Source: Eretmocerus hayati
Taxonomy: Eukaryota > Arthropoda > Insecta > Hymenoptera > Aphelinidae
DNA: 64,000 bases
Assembly (NCBI GenBank): GCA_029851415.1
Contig: CM056744.1
Span: 65,900,172 to 65,964,171, forward strand
Direction: 5' to 3'
A program made the position numbers and the translations under genes. The stretch's first letter is position 1, and each line of letters starts with the position of its first letter. Below are positions 1-11,770 of the stretch, in pieces. Under the pieces are notes generated by a model. That model had not been told where the DNA came from. It worked only from the letters and a program-made list of their open reading frames with translations, and did not search any database.

Positions 1-524
1 TATAATAGTGAGTAGAATTTTGAGAGATTGAAAAAATGATTATATTGAAATTAGTTAGAGAATAGTGGGGAGGTGCGGGAAGACAAAAAAGACATGAACA
101 GAAAATTTGGTGTAAGTTGATTAGGGATATTAGAATCATAAGATATTGAGGTCGTGTGTATATTGTTAGGATGGATGAGAGGAAAAATGTGAGATGGTGT
201 ATGTATATTGGTAAAAAAATTTTTTGTTGGGGGTTAGGAAAATTTTGTGAAATGTTGAATATTTTACTTACCTGTATTTCTTAGTATTCGGATCCTGGAT
301 GAGACGTGAATTCAGTCTAGATGATGGGTTGCCTGGACCGTGAGAGAGAAACTTGATTAAAAGGTAAATTTCGAGGAATAAAATGTAAAACTCGTATAAA
401 AATACGTGTTGCCAGAATGAACGGCCGGGGGAAACAAGACAATTTGTCTTTTCAAACTAACGAGCTAGATGGTGGGCATGGTAACGGGAAATCGATAAAG
501 TAGATGACGAATGGGTGGATCAAT
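1..524. other. AT-rich unique DNA, no gene seen
   Basis: This stretch is AT-rich and its plus strand is purine-rich, as in the following 1-kb repeats. I see no credible reading frame, RNA gene or repeat unit in it. Confidence 0.6.
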
Positions 525-665
525 AAAATGAGAGAGGTCTGGCGGGATAGGTAAGGTACAAATTAAGCGCCACCTGTGGGGTGTCAGAAGTTGTATGAGG
601 TAGAGAGGAATTAATGGGAAGGCATGAGAGTGTTGAGCGCATGCGCGGACAGACGGTGACGATTA

Positions 666-872
666 GGGCCACGAGAAGTAGTTTCCGCGCCTGTCCGCAG
701 TCCGCGCGCCCGCGAAAAAAAATACATGGGAAGTAATGGGAAGAGTAGGATAGGTATGCACGAGGTTTGCTACAATTTGCGCGCATGCGCGATCTACTCC
801 CATTGCTTACCATATACTTTTTTCGCGGCCACGCGGACTGCGGACAGGCGCGGCAACTTCTTGTCGAGGGCC
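666..872. mobile_element. TTA-flanked MITE, copy A (PIF/Harbinger-like ends)
   Basis: A 207-bp non-coding element is flanked on both sides by TTA (663-665 and 873-875). Its ends are inverted repeats of about 60 bp starting GGGCCACGAG on the left and GGCCCTCGACA on the right (reverse complement), continuing into a shared CGCGCCTGTCCGCAGTCCGC core. A 3-bp TWA target duplication and GGGCC-type termini are characteristic of PIF/Harbinger non-autonomous elements. The superfamily is inferred from the ends; no transposase is present. Confidence 0.75.
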
Positions 873-1679
873 TTAGTGAAAATAGGTGATAAGGGGATGG
901 CTTGATAGGATGAAAAATAATAGAAGGTGGATTGGTTCGGATGAGAAAGTGAAATGAAATTTCGTGTAGAGGGATACATAGTGAATAAATTTAGCGTTAC
1001 ATGTGGGGTTTACAGAAATTGTGACACTGAGAAAATGAGAAAATGTAATAGAGGGAAGTATGGATAATTTTATTAAGAAATAAGAATATAGGGAGGATTT
1101 GTAATGTATGAAGGGATAGGAAAGAAGTTTCCGCGAGTGTAAGAGGTACTATGAGCTGGGGAGGAATTAATGGGGAGAAATGAGTGTTGTGCGCATGCGC
1201 GGATAGACGGTACCGATTAGTGGAAATAAAGTGGTGAATAGGGGATAGGATAAAAAATAATAAAAGGTGAATTGGTTCGGCTGAGAGAGTGAAATGGAAT
1301 TTCGTGTAGAGGCGTAAGATAATAGTTTGAAAGATTATGAATATTTGAGAGTTTCAATTCAGTTGAAAGTTTTAAATGGGAATAAATGTTAAGGAATGGT
1401 TGTGTGACGAGCAGGGGGGGGTAGAGTATGAATTAATGAGAGTTTTGGTTATGTAGACGGTTATAACTGGGAATGAATAGGAAGAAATGGGAGTGTGGTA
1501 GGCAGGGGCGGGAAGCAGATAAAAATTAAAGAGAAAAAAAAATGAGACAGGTTTCGCGGGATAGTTAAGGTACAAATTAAGCGCCACCTGTGGGGTGTCA
1601 GAAGTTGTATGAGGTAGAGAGGAATTAATGGGAAGGCATGAGAGTGTTGAGCGCATGCGCGGACAGACGGTGACAATTA

Positions 1680-1885
1680 GGGCCACGAGAAGTAGTTTCC
1701 GCGCCTGTCCGCAGTCCGCGCGGCCGCGAAAAAAATACATGGGAAGTAATGGGAAGAGTAGGATAGGTATGCACGAGGTTTGCTACAATTTGGGCGCATG
1801 CGAGATCTACTCCCATTGCTTACCATATACTTTTTTCGCGGCCACGCGGACTGCGGACAGGCGCGGCAACTTCTTGTCGAGGGCC
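1680..1885. mobile_element. TTA-flanked MITE, copy B (PIF/Harbinger-like ends)
   Basis: This is the counterpart of the element at 666-872 in the second unit of the 1-kb tandem duplication. It is flanked by TTA at 1677-1679 and 1886-1888 with the same inverted termini. It differs by a few bases, including a restored CGCGGCCGCG core and one fewer A in the A run. It almost certainly arose with the host tandem duplication, not from a new insertion. Confidence 0.75.
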
Positions 1886-2553
1886 TTAGTGAAAATAGGT
1901 GATAAGGGGATGGCTTGATAGGATGAAAAATAATAGAAGGTGGATTGGTTCGGATGAGAAAGTGAAATGAAATTTCGTGTAGAGGGATACATAGTGAATA
2001 AATTTAGCGTTACATGTGGGGTTTACAGAAATTGTGACACTGAGAAAATGAGAAAATGTAATAGAGGGAAGTATGGATAATTTTATTAAGAAATAAGAAT
2101 ATAGGGAGGATTTGTAATGTATGAAGGGATAGGAAAGAAGTTTCCGCGAGTGTAAGAGGTACTATGAGGTGGGGAGGAATTAATGGGGAGAAATGAGTGT
2201 TGTGCGCATGCGCGGATAGACGGTACCGATTAGTGGAAATAAAGTGGTGAATAGGGGATAGGATAAAAAATAATAAAAGGTGAATTGGTTCGGCTGAGAG
2301 AGTGAAATGGAATTTCATGTAGAGGGGTAAGATAATAGGTTGAAAGATTATGAATATTTGAGAGTTTCAATTCTGTTGAAAGTTTTAAATGGGAATAAAT
2401 GTTAAGGAATGGTTGTGTGACGCGCAGGGGGGGGGGGTAGAGTATGAATTAATGAGAGTTTTGGTTCTGTACACGGTTATAACTGGGAATGAATAGGAAG
2501 AAATGGGAATGTGGTAGGCAGGGGCGGAAAGCAGATAAAAATTAAAGAGCTTA

Positions 2554-2985
2554 AATAGTGACAGGCAGATCAAGCGAAAGTATGGGAAATGATGAGGAGT
2601 TCATTGGTTCCCATGAGTGACAAGCGCGAGCGGGAAGAAGTATGAATTGAACGTAGGCATGAGTAGGGAAAGTTATTGTGGAGGGGGTAAAGATGATATG
2701 TTGGGTATAGTATGAATATATGGATGTTTCATTTGAGTTCTGTGAATGTGTTGAGTGAAAAATTGTATGATTAGTGTTATGTTGCGTTGAAATATGTATG
2801 AAGTTAGTGATGAATATATTGTTTGATATATATGTATCAGAGTCATAAGGGTTGGGGACGTGAGCACCCGAATTGACAGTATAATAATAGTGATAGATGG
2901 AAGTAATTGTTAGATGGTTTTGGGGTTTTAAAGGGAGTTTTATTCATTTTTATCAAATAAGATCGAATTAAAATGGGGGGTTGGC
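2554..2985. other. AT-rich spacer, no gene seen
   Basis: The sequence is AT-rich and mainly unique, between the end of the 1-kb tandem duplication and the GC-hairpin next to the TA microsatellite. No reading frame here has domain-like content. Confidence 0.5.
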
Positions 2986-3020
2986 GAGCGGAGCGAGCAG
3001 GGGGGCTTGCCCCCCCTAGT
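2986..3020 (+). mobile_element. Possible Helitron 3' terminus
   Basis: A GC-rich hairpin (six G, loop CTTG, at least six C, 3000-3016) runs directly into CTAG followed by T and an AT run. Helitrons end in CTRR, usually preceded by a short GC-rich hairpin, and insert between A and T, so the arrangement fits. The hairpin abuts the CTAG, whereas about 10 nt of separation is more usual. No 5' TC end or Rep/helicase sequence was found. This is a suggestion only. Confidence 0.35.
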
Positions 3021-3045
3021 ATATATATATATATATATATATATA
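3020..3045. repeat. (TA)n microsatellite
   Basis: An uninterrupted run of about 13 TA dinucleotides follows the GC hairpin directly. Confidence 0.95.
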
Positions 3046-6000
3046 ATCGGAAACTTTTCTCTCATATCACACGTTTTATAATAATCGTATGATGAAGCCA
3101 GTCCTCAATTTCAGAGCGTCGCATTATAGGTCTCCCAGATGTTGAGTAGAATTTTGAGTTTAGAATAACCAATTTCTAAGATAGGAACAATGGAAGTAAT
3201 GGACCATCTCCTGATTATATATGAATGAGACTTCGAGGCACCACACTGTTATTGAATACATGTTTTGTGATTTCAACTAATGTAGGGTACCCTCATCAAG
3301 CCAATTCTCAATAACTTTGGCCCATCTCAATATTTTCGAACGTATTTCAACTCGGGTGGAAGCTTGTCTCAAGGCCTTCGAATTGAGCTGGAGTAGTAAT
3401 TTTGATAAACTGGAAGCGAGATGTTTAAAATTTCCCAGAAAGTGTTTTCTAGGATTTCACAAAAGTGTGTACCCAACTTGCCAAGCAAATTGTCCCCATC
3501 ATTCAAAACGATGTAAATTGGCGATAGAATGCATGATATCGTTTTTATATGTTTTTATCGCCGTGCAACCATATTTGGAGCTTTTCGCAAGTTCTTAACC
3601 ACTATTTCTGTTTACCTCCAAATTTTACATGTTCCAGATCGATGTTTTCCAACTCTATAAACGGGTTTTGAAGGTCTTAAAACAAGGTATCAAATACGCT
3701 TAAGGGGATGTCAAAGTCGAATTTGTTCAATTGTGATCTTCAAAAGTTGATTGTGGAGGCTATATTCACTCAATTCACTCGTTTCTTTTCTCAACTGATA
3801 GATCCGAAGCTGTAGCAGGGCTTCTTGGAAGCACTTTTTTATATATCTCGTAGATTTTGTGGAAATAATTAAATAAGTGAGGATTTGGAGTGTCGGTAAA
3901 AGTTGACTTCCACATGTCCTTAAGAACTTTAAGATCCACCGAACTGAAAAAATTTACACCGGTTTCACTCAACTCAATTTCTTCGTTGATTTCTTAGCTG
4001 TACAATCGCGAAAAATGGGAAAACCACCTCGAGTGTCTCGAGTGCTTTGAGGGAAGCGGAAACGATTCTAGGTCGGTATAACCCATCACCTATTTTCTCA
4101 AACTTTAGTTCAACACACGTGAAAAAATTATCGGGAACGTGAAGGAGTACCCATTTCTAAGATTGGCATATTGAGACAAGTTGGGTGCACTTATGGTACT
4201 GTGCAAAACTCAATGTGAGAGAGAATTTTTTTTCTGATATTGGGTTTGAATGAACACCGTCGGCAAGCCTGCAATTGTCAATCGGTGCTGGTTAAATACT
4301 CGTCAAACTCAAGGGCATGAGGAGATGATACGATAATCATTGTTGAAGTGTAGTCGGGATTTGGCTGCTCATGGGCGTTTTCAATCTGTCTGGCATCCGG
4401 GGGCAGTTCCCAAGCGGATATAAGCTTTAGTCAGTCTATGTGAACGTTGTGAGCTATTTTCGATATATTTCAACCACGTTGGCATAGTGAAATTTTCTTC
4501 TTTGGTGTGTTGGGGATAAATTTCGCCCGATTTATAGCCGTTTCAGGCAGTTGGCTAGCCTGGAGTCGAGTTGTTGAGAAGTATTCGACATGTCTGCAAA
4601 ATTCCAGGACGGAATGTCGGCTGTGTTTGAACTGTTTTAAGGTGGGACCTGATACTTGGGTAGTGCGTAATGTCACCTTTCATAACCCAACTTTGATGTT
4701 GAGTAGTGTGGAACCGAGATTAAAATTAATATTTTCAATTTAACATGAAGAGTCAAAATGACAGTGCCATGGACTGTGATAATTAAGGATCCACGCACGA
4801 TCACAGTACTAACGTCAACTGTTGAACTAATCAATATTATGGGTTCGCCAGAATTTTTCTCTCAAAATATACGTGATTCGAATGAAATTCCTCATTTTTA
4901 GTGAAAATCCTATTATAAGAAAGAAATGCATGGCTCGGATACGAAACTCATCGTCCTCTAGTACTGCATGTACATGCGTCGCCGTAAATTAACCATGAAA
5001 ATAACCTTGTCAGTTATGTGGTAACCATGTTACTCCATCAAGAGTCAATCCATCTGGGCGCAAAGAATTTTTCCATTAGTATATTATAGGCATGGATGTG
5101 GTACACGCGGAGAAGTTTCCAATACGTCACAGCTTCATTATTATTTTTTTTTTGCGAGGAGTTTTGGGGCAAGAATGTCAGATCCATATACACAAATAAG
5201 ACTCTTCAATTTATTAAATAGACCGAAGCGGTCGACACGACATCGGGTTCACTGTCTATCATAGTGACTGTCACAACCTCATCTGATTCTATGAATCCAA
5301 ATTTCACAGATCGATCCGATCAAGCTCCATTATACAATCTTATCGGATCACTGAGATTCATTAATTCATCAAAGAAGAATTTCAGTGTAATCCACTTTTA
5401 ATTTTAAGTCATGGATCTCCGGTCGTAATTTTAATTGTAGGAGTGCTTTCTTTTAGTCATCGAGATAAATCTGATAGTACCCACCTATTCCCCAGGAGTT
5501 AACTTTCTTAATGTTGGAAAACACGTCTGAAGAAGTTATATTCTCTTTTCGCACACATACGTGTCCTTGGCAAGGTAAATCGCTATGAAGGATGATTATT
5601 GGGACTGATTTTCGCTCAATAATGAATCTGTTATCAAAATTGATATGCGGAAAATCGTAAGTCCTACTAATGGTACAGTTCTATGAACAAGCGCCGTGAC
5701 TCTGAACGACTACGGTTATACCCTTTTTTTTACGCATACTGCTATACGCATATTCCGTGTGATCTAACCCTTTGATATATATTGTATCGAACATTAGGGT
5801 TTTCATGGATAGTCCAAACTGGCCTTAATGACCAAATATCAACAAATATAATATTGATACCAGAAACAATGTTACGACTTTACTAAAACACACATTGGCT
5901 TTTCCTTAGATTATTCGTGATATTTTGTATAAACATCTAATCGGGCTGCCGTGTGCAGAATATTGTCTCTGACTTTGTAGTCCTTCACTTCTTGATCAGA

Positions 6001-6545
6001 ATAAAAAATGAACGATGTCAAAATCATCGACTCGTAATGATGACTCAAGAAATCTGATATGGCCGCCGGAGATTAACCAACAAGTACTTGAGGGCCTTTG
6101 AATAATTCACGCTAGTATATCGCACACGGTACAAAATAGCTATCTCTGCCGTTGGGCTCGAATTCAAATTGCTATTGGTAGCAATCGTGTCGACTTTTAT
6201 TAGAGACACTCGTCACTAAAGAATGTGCTTTATGTGTGAAAGTCACGAGGGTATCTCTACTCTCCAACATATTCTTTTGCTGACCCATGATCGGCTCAGC
6301 AAATCATAGCTGCCTGAAAAAGTTCGACGCGTAGGTGAACAGAAGGAGGATTCTTGAGAACAGAGACTCTAGGAAACTAGCAGGTGCAAACATTTTGTAG
6401 CCTCAGTTGTACCGTCTCTCATCTAATAATTAGCTAGATGTCCTGAGGATTGCTGGCACTGAACTGCCACATTAGCCACAAATTGCAATCGACGAATAAA
6501 TTTGGAACCAAGTTTTGAAACTGTTTGGAAATTATTCCCCCAAAT
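3046..6545. other. Unique DNA, no gene recognised
   Basis: About 3.5 kb of AT-rich, mostly single-copy sequence. The longest frames are under 100 codons, occur on both strands in overlapping positions, and show no recognisable motif, signal peptide or domain. I see no tRNA, microsatellite or clear inverted repeat. Exons of a larger gene cannot be excluded without transcript data. Confidence 0.5.
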
Positions 6546-6694
6546 AAACTCACCACAAGTCACCTGCATTGTTTGACTAGTCGGGAAGACTGATCGAACT
6601 TTCAACTGAACTTTTGCTTTAAACTCACCACAAGTCACCTGCATTGTTTGACTAGTCGAGAAGACTGATCGAACTTTCAACAGAACTTTTGCTT
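6546..6694. repeat. 75-bp direct tandem duplication
   Basis: Two adjacent 75-bp copies start with aaactcaccacaagtcacc at 6546 and 6621. They differ by only two or three substitutions. The minus-strand frame across them repeats a peptide (VRSVFxTSQTMQVTCGEF) twice, which is a consequence of the DNA duplication being a multiple of three and is not evidence of coding. Confidence 0.9.
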
Positions 6695-9565
6695 CCCTGA
6701 GATGTATTCTTTTTGTCTCTCGTCTCATCATTAATTCTGGCACGTTTAGCTCGGGTGCAGGTCTAACAGTAATTCCAAACATTAGTCAGACCAAGTGCAA
6801 CAAGAGCAAATTGTGATACATATTTAACATGTTCACTGCAAAGGCGAACGATTCCGGTCTTGATTGCAGGAGAGTGCAGGTATGCGTTCCAGCTCTTTTG
6901 TGAAGCCAAATCTTTTGAAAAGTCATTCCTACGTGAATTTCCGTGGTGAACGAATTTGAATCCTAGTTTTCGAAATGTTTCTAAAATAACTGTGCAAAGA
7001 TATCGATTACTCCGTCACCTAAACTTTATGTATTTTTTGTGGGAAGGTTTTGAGATTCAACCATATGGGATTTCTCTACCATGTAAAAGGACGAAACATG
7101 CATGCGCGAGTTTGGACTCGCGATTGCGGTTCAATGGGTACAGCAGCTTTGCTTTAGGTGATCGTAAAACTTAATTGTATAGCTGTTTTGTATTTCGTGG
7201 GTCTGTTATGAGCTAGGGTCACGTTTATTTCATTCCTCATTATCCTTCGTAATCTATTGGAAATCCAATATAATTATTTCGTGCACCAAAAGTGCCCTTG
7301 GAATTTATCGAACTCTCTGATTCTTTGTGGATCAATTTTTCTGATGCAGGCTTATGGCGAGGCGTGGTCATTCCTCATTATCCTCCGTAATCTATTGGAA
7401 ATCCAATATAATTATTTCGTGCACCAAAAGTGCCCTTGGAATTTAAATAATAATGTGGAGTATCGATGCGTTTTCCAGTTCTCCACAACATAGAGAAATA
7501 CATCCCAATGCCTTCCAAGACAAAGTCCGTGGACCAACATTAGCTTCTTCGAATGAGATGGGACTAGTCTGTTCTAATCAATTTGACTTTGAAAACTGAG
7601 TTGAAAATGTTTCATGCATGTCCACCATTTCATGAAAAAACTTAGCTATATTAAACTATGGAAATCTTAAAAGATGACGGAAGCACATTCGTAGCATATT
7701 TGCTATACGCTGGGAACAACATCGACCAACAACTAGTTAACTACTCGTGGATGATAATGTATTCATAGTCATCACAAATTTCGAAGGATCGATTTCTTTT
7801 CTGTCTCCTGGGATTCATACGAATCGTGACTCCTAGATGAGTTTAAGAAAGGAAAAAATTCCAATTCTGTCGGTCAACAAGAATTGGAATTTTTTCTTCA
7901 TCTCTCTTCTTCATTAATTCTCAATGGAAGTATGGCAAGGGTTGCACAGATTCTTACGGAAAAAATCCATATCTCTTCGGAATAGGAGCATCTCGCGCGA
8001 CGAGATCACAGTCGATTAGCGCGCAATCAGTTGATATCAAATCAACTTGTCACAATCAATCAGAAAAGGTGATGATATCGGATCGTCAGCGGGGCAAAAA
8101 AAATTTAAAATGCATGGGCACACTACACATCAATACACGAGTCATAATCAAACATACTCGTAAACATATTGTTTCTCAACTTATTTATTCTTCCCTCACA
8201 CTCTCCAGGCCTCCATGGAATGAAGAGGCATGGATCTTTCTGCTCATTTGGAAATTGAATTTCGAAGAAATGAGTAATCTACAATAGAAGCATTGTCAAT
8301 TAGAACTAAGCGACGATTAGATGATTCTCTCGTTGATGAGTGCTTGGTGACACTCTAAGCACTTCACATAAATGGTCACGTTCTCGGCGGATCATAATTA
8401 TTGGATTTTTTCTTCTCTTTCTCCTGGACAGTCAGTTACTATCAGAAAAGAAGGGGAAGGGATAAAATCAATCTTTGCTGGGTCCCGAAACATTCAATGT
8501 CCACATGACTAACAAGAATTACGATTAGCTCTGTCTAGGAGAATGCGCAACTAAGGGACAGATTCTCTTCGCACAAAGATCTCTGGTCGATATAGATAAC
8601 ATGCAGATCCATGACATATTGGAATCATAAGGAATTTATCACTGGTGCTGTCTGTTCATTGTCCTGGGGACATATTGGTGATTATAAGGAATTTATACTT
8701 GAATCTAGGGCTCGAGACTATCTATACTTGTACAACTCGTGGGAAAAGTAGATAATCAAATGCAGAATAAATAGTGATTTGGAAACCAGATCTCACATTC
8801 GAAACCAAGACTTACGAAATTGTTATAGGTAACTTTTAGCAAGACGAGAGAAAAGGGAAAAGCTAAGCGTAAGCAGTCCTTGTTGTTCGACAATTCGCAT
8901 TGACTCTGTTGACTACAGACAATCAAAAAGAGGCCTATGTATAAGATATACTGAATGATGTGGACCATGAATTCAATCACCCAGGTTTACAAAAGAAAAA
9001 AGAAAAGAAATTCCTCTTGCTAGTTGTAGGTACATGAGTTATTCATGAAGCGCTGGCCTTCTCTTGACCGTCTCTTCACATTCTCCTTCTCTTTACATAC
9101 TCTTTACCTCGATCAAGGTATTCGGAAGCTTCTCAACTCAGAAGTAAATTTAATTATTGCACACTAGTACCATTACTTGGGCCATAATTTTGCCTTCCCA
9201 TGAAGGGAGTGACATTATTCTGAGTATTACTCAACTAACACAAACTCTGTGGCATTAGCTCTGAGGAGATTCCACTTTCTTCATAACCCAGCTGTTAACC
9301 AAAAGAATTGCCCGAACGCCTGAATTAAGACCCTATTTTATATAATTAAGATTCTATTTATATCTTAATTTTATATATTATAAGACTAATACTGTTACAA
9401 TACAAATTTACCACCAGACGTCAACCCAGAACGGACTCAAATCATGCAAGATCTTGGACCAGGAACAGTGCAAGTACGATAAGACCAATACTAGTTCTGA
9501 CAAACTGACACCTTGCAAAACTTTGGACTTCCAGATACAGTGAAACAACCTTTGCATCAGGGAAT
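6695..9565. other. Mostly unique DNA, no gene recognised
   Basis: AT-rich sequence with one dispersed duplication (7231-7446, listed separately). Just before the long reading frame at 9566, 9330-9395 is a very AT-rich block with a local self-complementary stretch around 9350. It could hold a TATA-type promoter, but no single site stands out. Confidence 0.45.
7231..7446. repeat. 77-bp duplication separated by 61 bp
   Basis: A block starting cattcctcattatcc occurs at 7231-7307 and again at 7369-7446 in the same orientation, with one substitution visible near its start. The intervening 61 bp is unique. Such near-identity suggests a recent local duplication. Confidence 0.9.
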
Positions 9566-11416
9566 ATGATCGTGAATCACTCGAACACACACACAAATGC
9601 AGCTGACGATCAATTCAATATAACCATCCAAGGATCAGGAATACACTCACTTCAATTGGGAAACTCGAATACAAGTATTTCTGCTGCGCATTCAGAAGCA
9701 AATCATATGGAGGTACATCATTCGGACACACAAACAAATACGGTCGACCATCAGCTAGCTATAAACAGCCAGGAGTCGAGAGTACTTTCAACCCAGACGG
9801 GGAACTCAAGTGCAAGTATTCCCATTGCGGATTCAGGAGCAAATCATATGGTGACGCAGAGATCAATTGAGAGAGAAGAAGCACCTAAAGAGAACCAAAC
9901 TATCAGCGCAGAAGAATTCACAGAAGCACTAAAAGAGATGTACCATTACGGATTCCAGGATTTGTTGGAAGGAGACCTCGATGCAACTGATGCAGTGCCG
10001 ATGGATGGACAAAACGACGACGGCAATCAAGACCAAAATCTGCAAACATTAAATTCATCTCGAAATGACAATTATCGAAACAAGAAGAAGGGTTACGAAA
10101 ATACAAATAATCAAGAACCTCTTGAGGAGTATGCATATCGCCAAGAGAAACCCATGGAGGGGTACAGTTACAGCCACAGCGCTCAAAATCAGCTGACGGA
10201 TGAGTTACCGCATGGTAACCAAAACGAGGGGGAAGAAAACAACTGCTCAACTAATCAAGAACTACGGAATAACGACAGCTCAATCAACCAGGTACTACCC
10301 GAAGAAAACATGTCCTTCTATGGGACACAAGTAGATCATCCATATCAGTGGTACACTGTTCCATTTGATGTAAATCAGCCGACAACAGTCTCCTACCAAC
10401 ATGACAATACGGACTTACATGCGAAGTGCCGCATACACACGCTGGGTAGCAAAGAATCTCAAGTATCCCATGTAGGAGAATTCTACACAAATACAGTGGA
10501 GCAAAGAGGGTGGGTCATCAAACACTCACTGATAAACCCCATTCAAGAAGAGACGGGAAAGTACAAGATGGACACAATGCACGGACACCCTGCGACAAAG
10601 ATTGTCGACGTCACATCTGGACGAACGTCAGAAGACCTTATCATTAGCGAGGAAGCGATAATTTGCGATATGAGTGATCTCATAGAAGAACAACAGATGA
10701 ATGCCTCTGGGAGCATACCTGCTGATGTCATAAAGGACAATATAGAGCAGGAACCAACTAATGGTATGCAATACCATCGTAATGAGGGAAAGAATAAGGA
10801 TGAGAGTCCAGCGGACGGACGAGAATTCCCTGAAGACGCGGAAGAAAGGGGCAACGAAGAAGTGGTACGAGCGAAATTTCTCGGTAAACTACGAGATCGG
10901 AGACATCTTCCAGCGCACAAATCTTATGTAGGACAGGAGGTTCGAGCTGGAGGAAGGCCCAAATCGAAAAAACAAAAAAGCAATAACGACAAGAATAAAA
11001 TTACACAAACAAAAAATCCGCAGAAAAGAAAACCATCTCTCACCATAGAAGCCATTAAAAATATGAAAGGAAGCCGGGTGAATTTGAACCATCGGTTTTG
11101 GAAGCCTATCACGCCTTATGTACACATCAGGGGGATACAATACGTCAAAGATAATGGACAATGGCACTGTTTCTACTGTCATCGAAGCAGGATACACCAT
11201 GATTACAACAAGAAGGTGTATCACACTATGGAACACGTAAAAACTCATTCAAAATTACCCATATGCCCTGAATGTAAGAAAATCCAATATGAAACACGAG
11301 ATGCAGCGGCTTGCACTGAATGTGTGGAGACATTTAGGATGAAGAGAGACGAGTTGGTCCAGGATGAGAGAAAAGGGAAACCTCTGATACAACACGTATA
11401 CGAGGACGGACAATGA
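9566..11416 (+). CDS. Hypothetical 616-aa protein with N-terminal repeats and C-terminal Cys/His metal-binding region
   Basis: This is the longest open frame in the window and the only one that looks like an intact host-type gene. An in-frame stop lies at 9506, and the chosen ATG at 9566 is the first after it, with A at -3. Residues about 1-47 and 48-95 are two diverged copies of one module (shared pattern NHS/HHS-x-T-x-TN...GNS-x-x-SI...ANHM). The middle is rich in Asn, Gln, Glu and Asp and looks disordered. A Lys/Arg-rich stretch (about residues 465-510) could be a nuclear localisation signal. The C-terminus has C535-x2-C538 with H553 and H557, then C567-x2-C570 and C583-x2-C586, fitting one C2H2-like and one C4-like zinc site. 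This suggests a nucleic-acid-binding nuclear protein, but I do not recognise the family. It could be a lineage-specific gene or a transposon- or virus-derived gene. It may also be one large exon, since no clear poly(A) signal follows the stop. Confidence 0.7.
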   Translation: MIVNHSNTHTNAADDQFNITIQGSGIHSLQLGNSNTSISAAHSEANHMEVHHSDTQTNTVDHQLAINSQESRVLSTQTGNSSASIPIADSGANHMVTQRSIEREEAPKENQTISAEEFTEALKEMYHYGFQDLLEGDLDATDAVPMDGQNDDGNQDQNLQTLNSSRNDNYRNKKKGYENTNNQEPLEEYAYRQEKPMEGYSYSHSAQNQLTDELPHGNQNEGEENNCSTNQELRNNDSSINQVLPEENMSFYGTQVDHPYQWYTVPFDVNQPTTVSYQHDNTDLHAKCRIHTLGSKESQVSHVGEFYTNTVEQRGWVIKHSLINPIQEETGKYKMDTMHGHPATKIVDVTSGRTSEDLIISEEAIICDMSDLIEEQQMNASGSIPADVIKDNIEQEPTNGMQYHRNEGKNKDESPADGREFPEDAEERGNEEVVRAKFLGKLRDRRHLPAHKSYVGQEVRAGGRPKSKKQKSNNDKNKITQTKNPQKRKPSLTIEAIKNMKGSRVNLNHRFWKPITPYVHIRGIQYVKDNGQWHCFYCHRSRIHHDYNKKVYHTMEHVKTHSKLPICPECKKIQYETRDAAACTECVETFRMKRDELVQDERKGKPLIQHVYEDGQ

Positions 11417-11439
11417 TTTCCTTCCAGATAACGACTGAC

Positions 11440-11675
11440 ACTCATAAAAATCTAATTTCATACGGTGGACGGGTTGATTTCTATATTGATATTTATATAA
11501 TGATTCAAGATTTAATATGACGGGCGGATCACTTTCATGTTGAAACAACGACCAATACTCATAAAAATCTAATTTCATACGGTGGACGGGTCGTTTCCTA
11601 TGTTGAAATTTATGTAATGATTCGAAATGTAATACGGTGGACGGATTGCTTCATGTTAACATGTAAGTAATGGTG
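11440..11675. repeat. About 118-bp tandem repeat directly 3' of the 616-aa frame
   Basis: A block with actcataaaaatctaatttc and atacggtggacggg occurs at about 11440 and 11558, and a shorter third piece with atacggtggacgg follows near 11633. The first copy begins about 24 bp after the stop codon of the long frame, so the repeats would lie in its 3' untranslated region if it is transcribed. Confidence 0.85.
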
Positions 11676-11770
11676 TATGAATGGAATTACTAACTTCTAC
11701 TAATATTCATCTGATGATTCGATATGTACCTAATGATCAATCACGTATTCAACTGTACCAAATAGGATGA

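Larger units (their letters stand above)
525..2553. repeat. Tandem duplication, two units of about 1.01 kb
   Basis: Two head-to-tail copies, about 525-1540 and 1541-2553, align along their whole length with an offset of 1013-1014 bp. For example, the block starting gtacaaattaagcgccacc occurs at about 557 and 1570. Differences are few substitutions and changes in poly-A and poly-G run length. Each unit contains one copy of the miniature inverted-repeat element listed separately, so the element was there before the duplication. Short frames here are translations of non-coding repeat. Confidence 0.9.

Noticed and set aside
6423..6782. 119-codon minus-strand frame with an internal repeat
   Set aside because: The peptide repeat is explained by the 75-bp DNA duplication and the rest has no recognisable content.
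10543..11248. Minus-strand frames of 119-125 codons
   Set aside because: They are antisense shadows of the 616-codon frame at 9566-11416.
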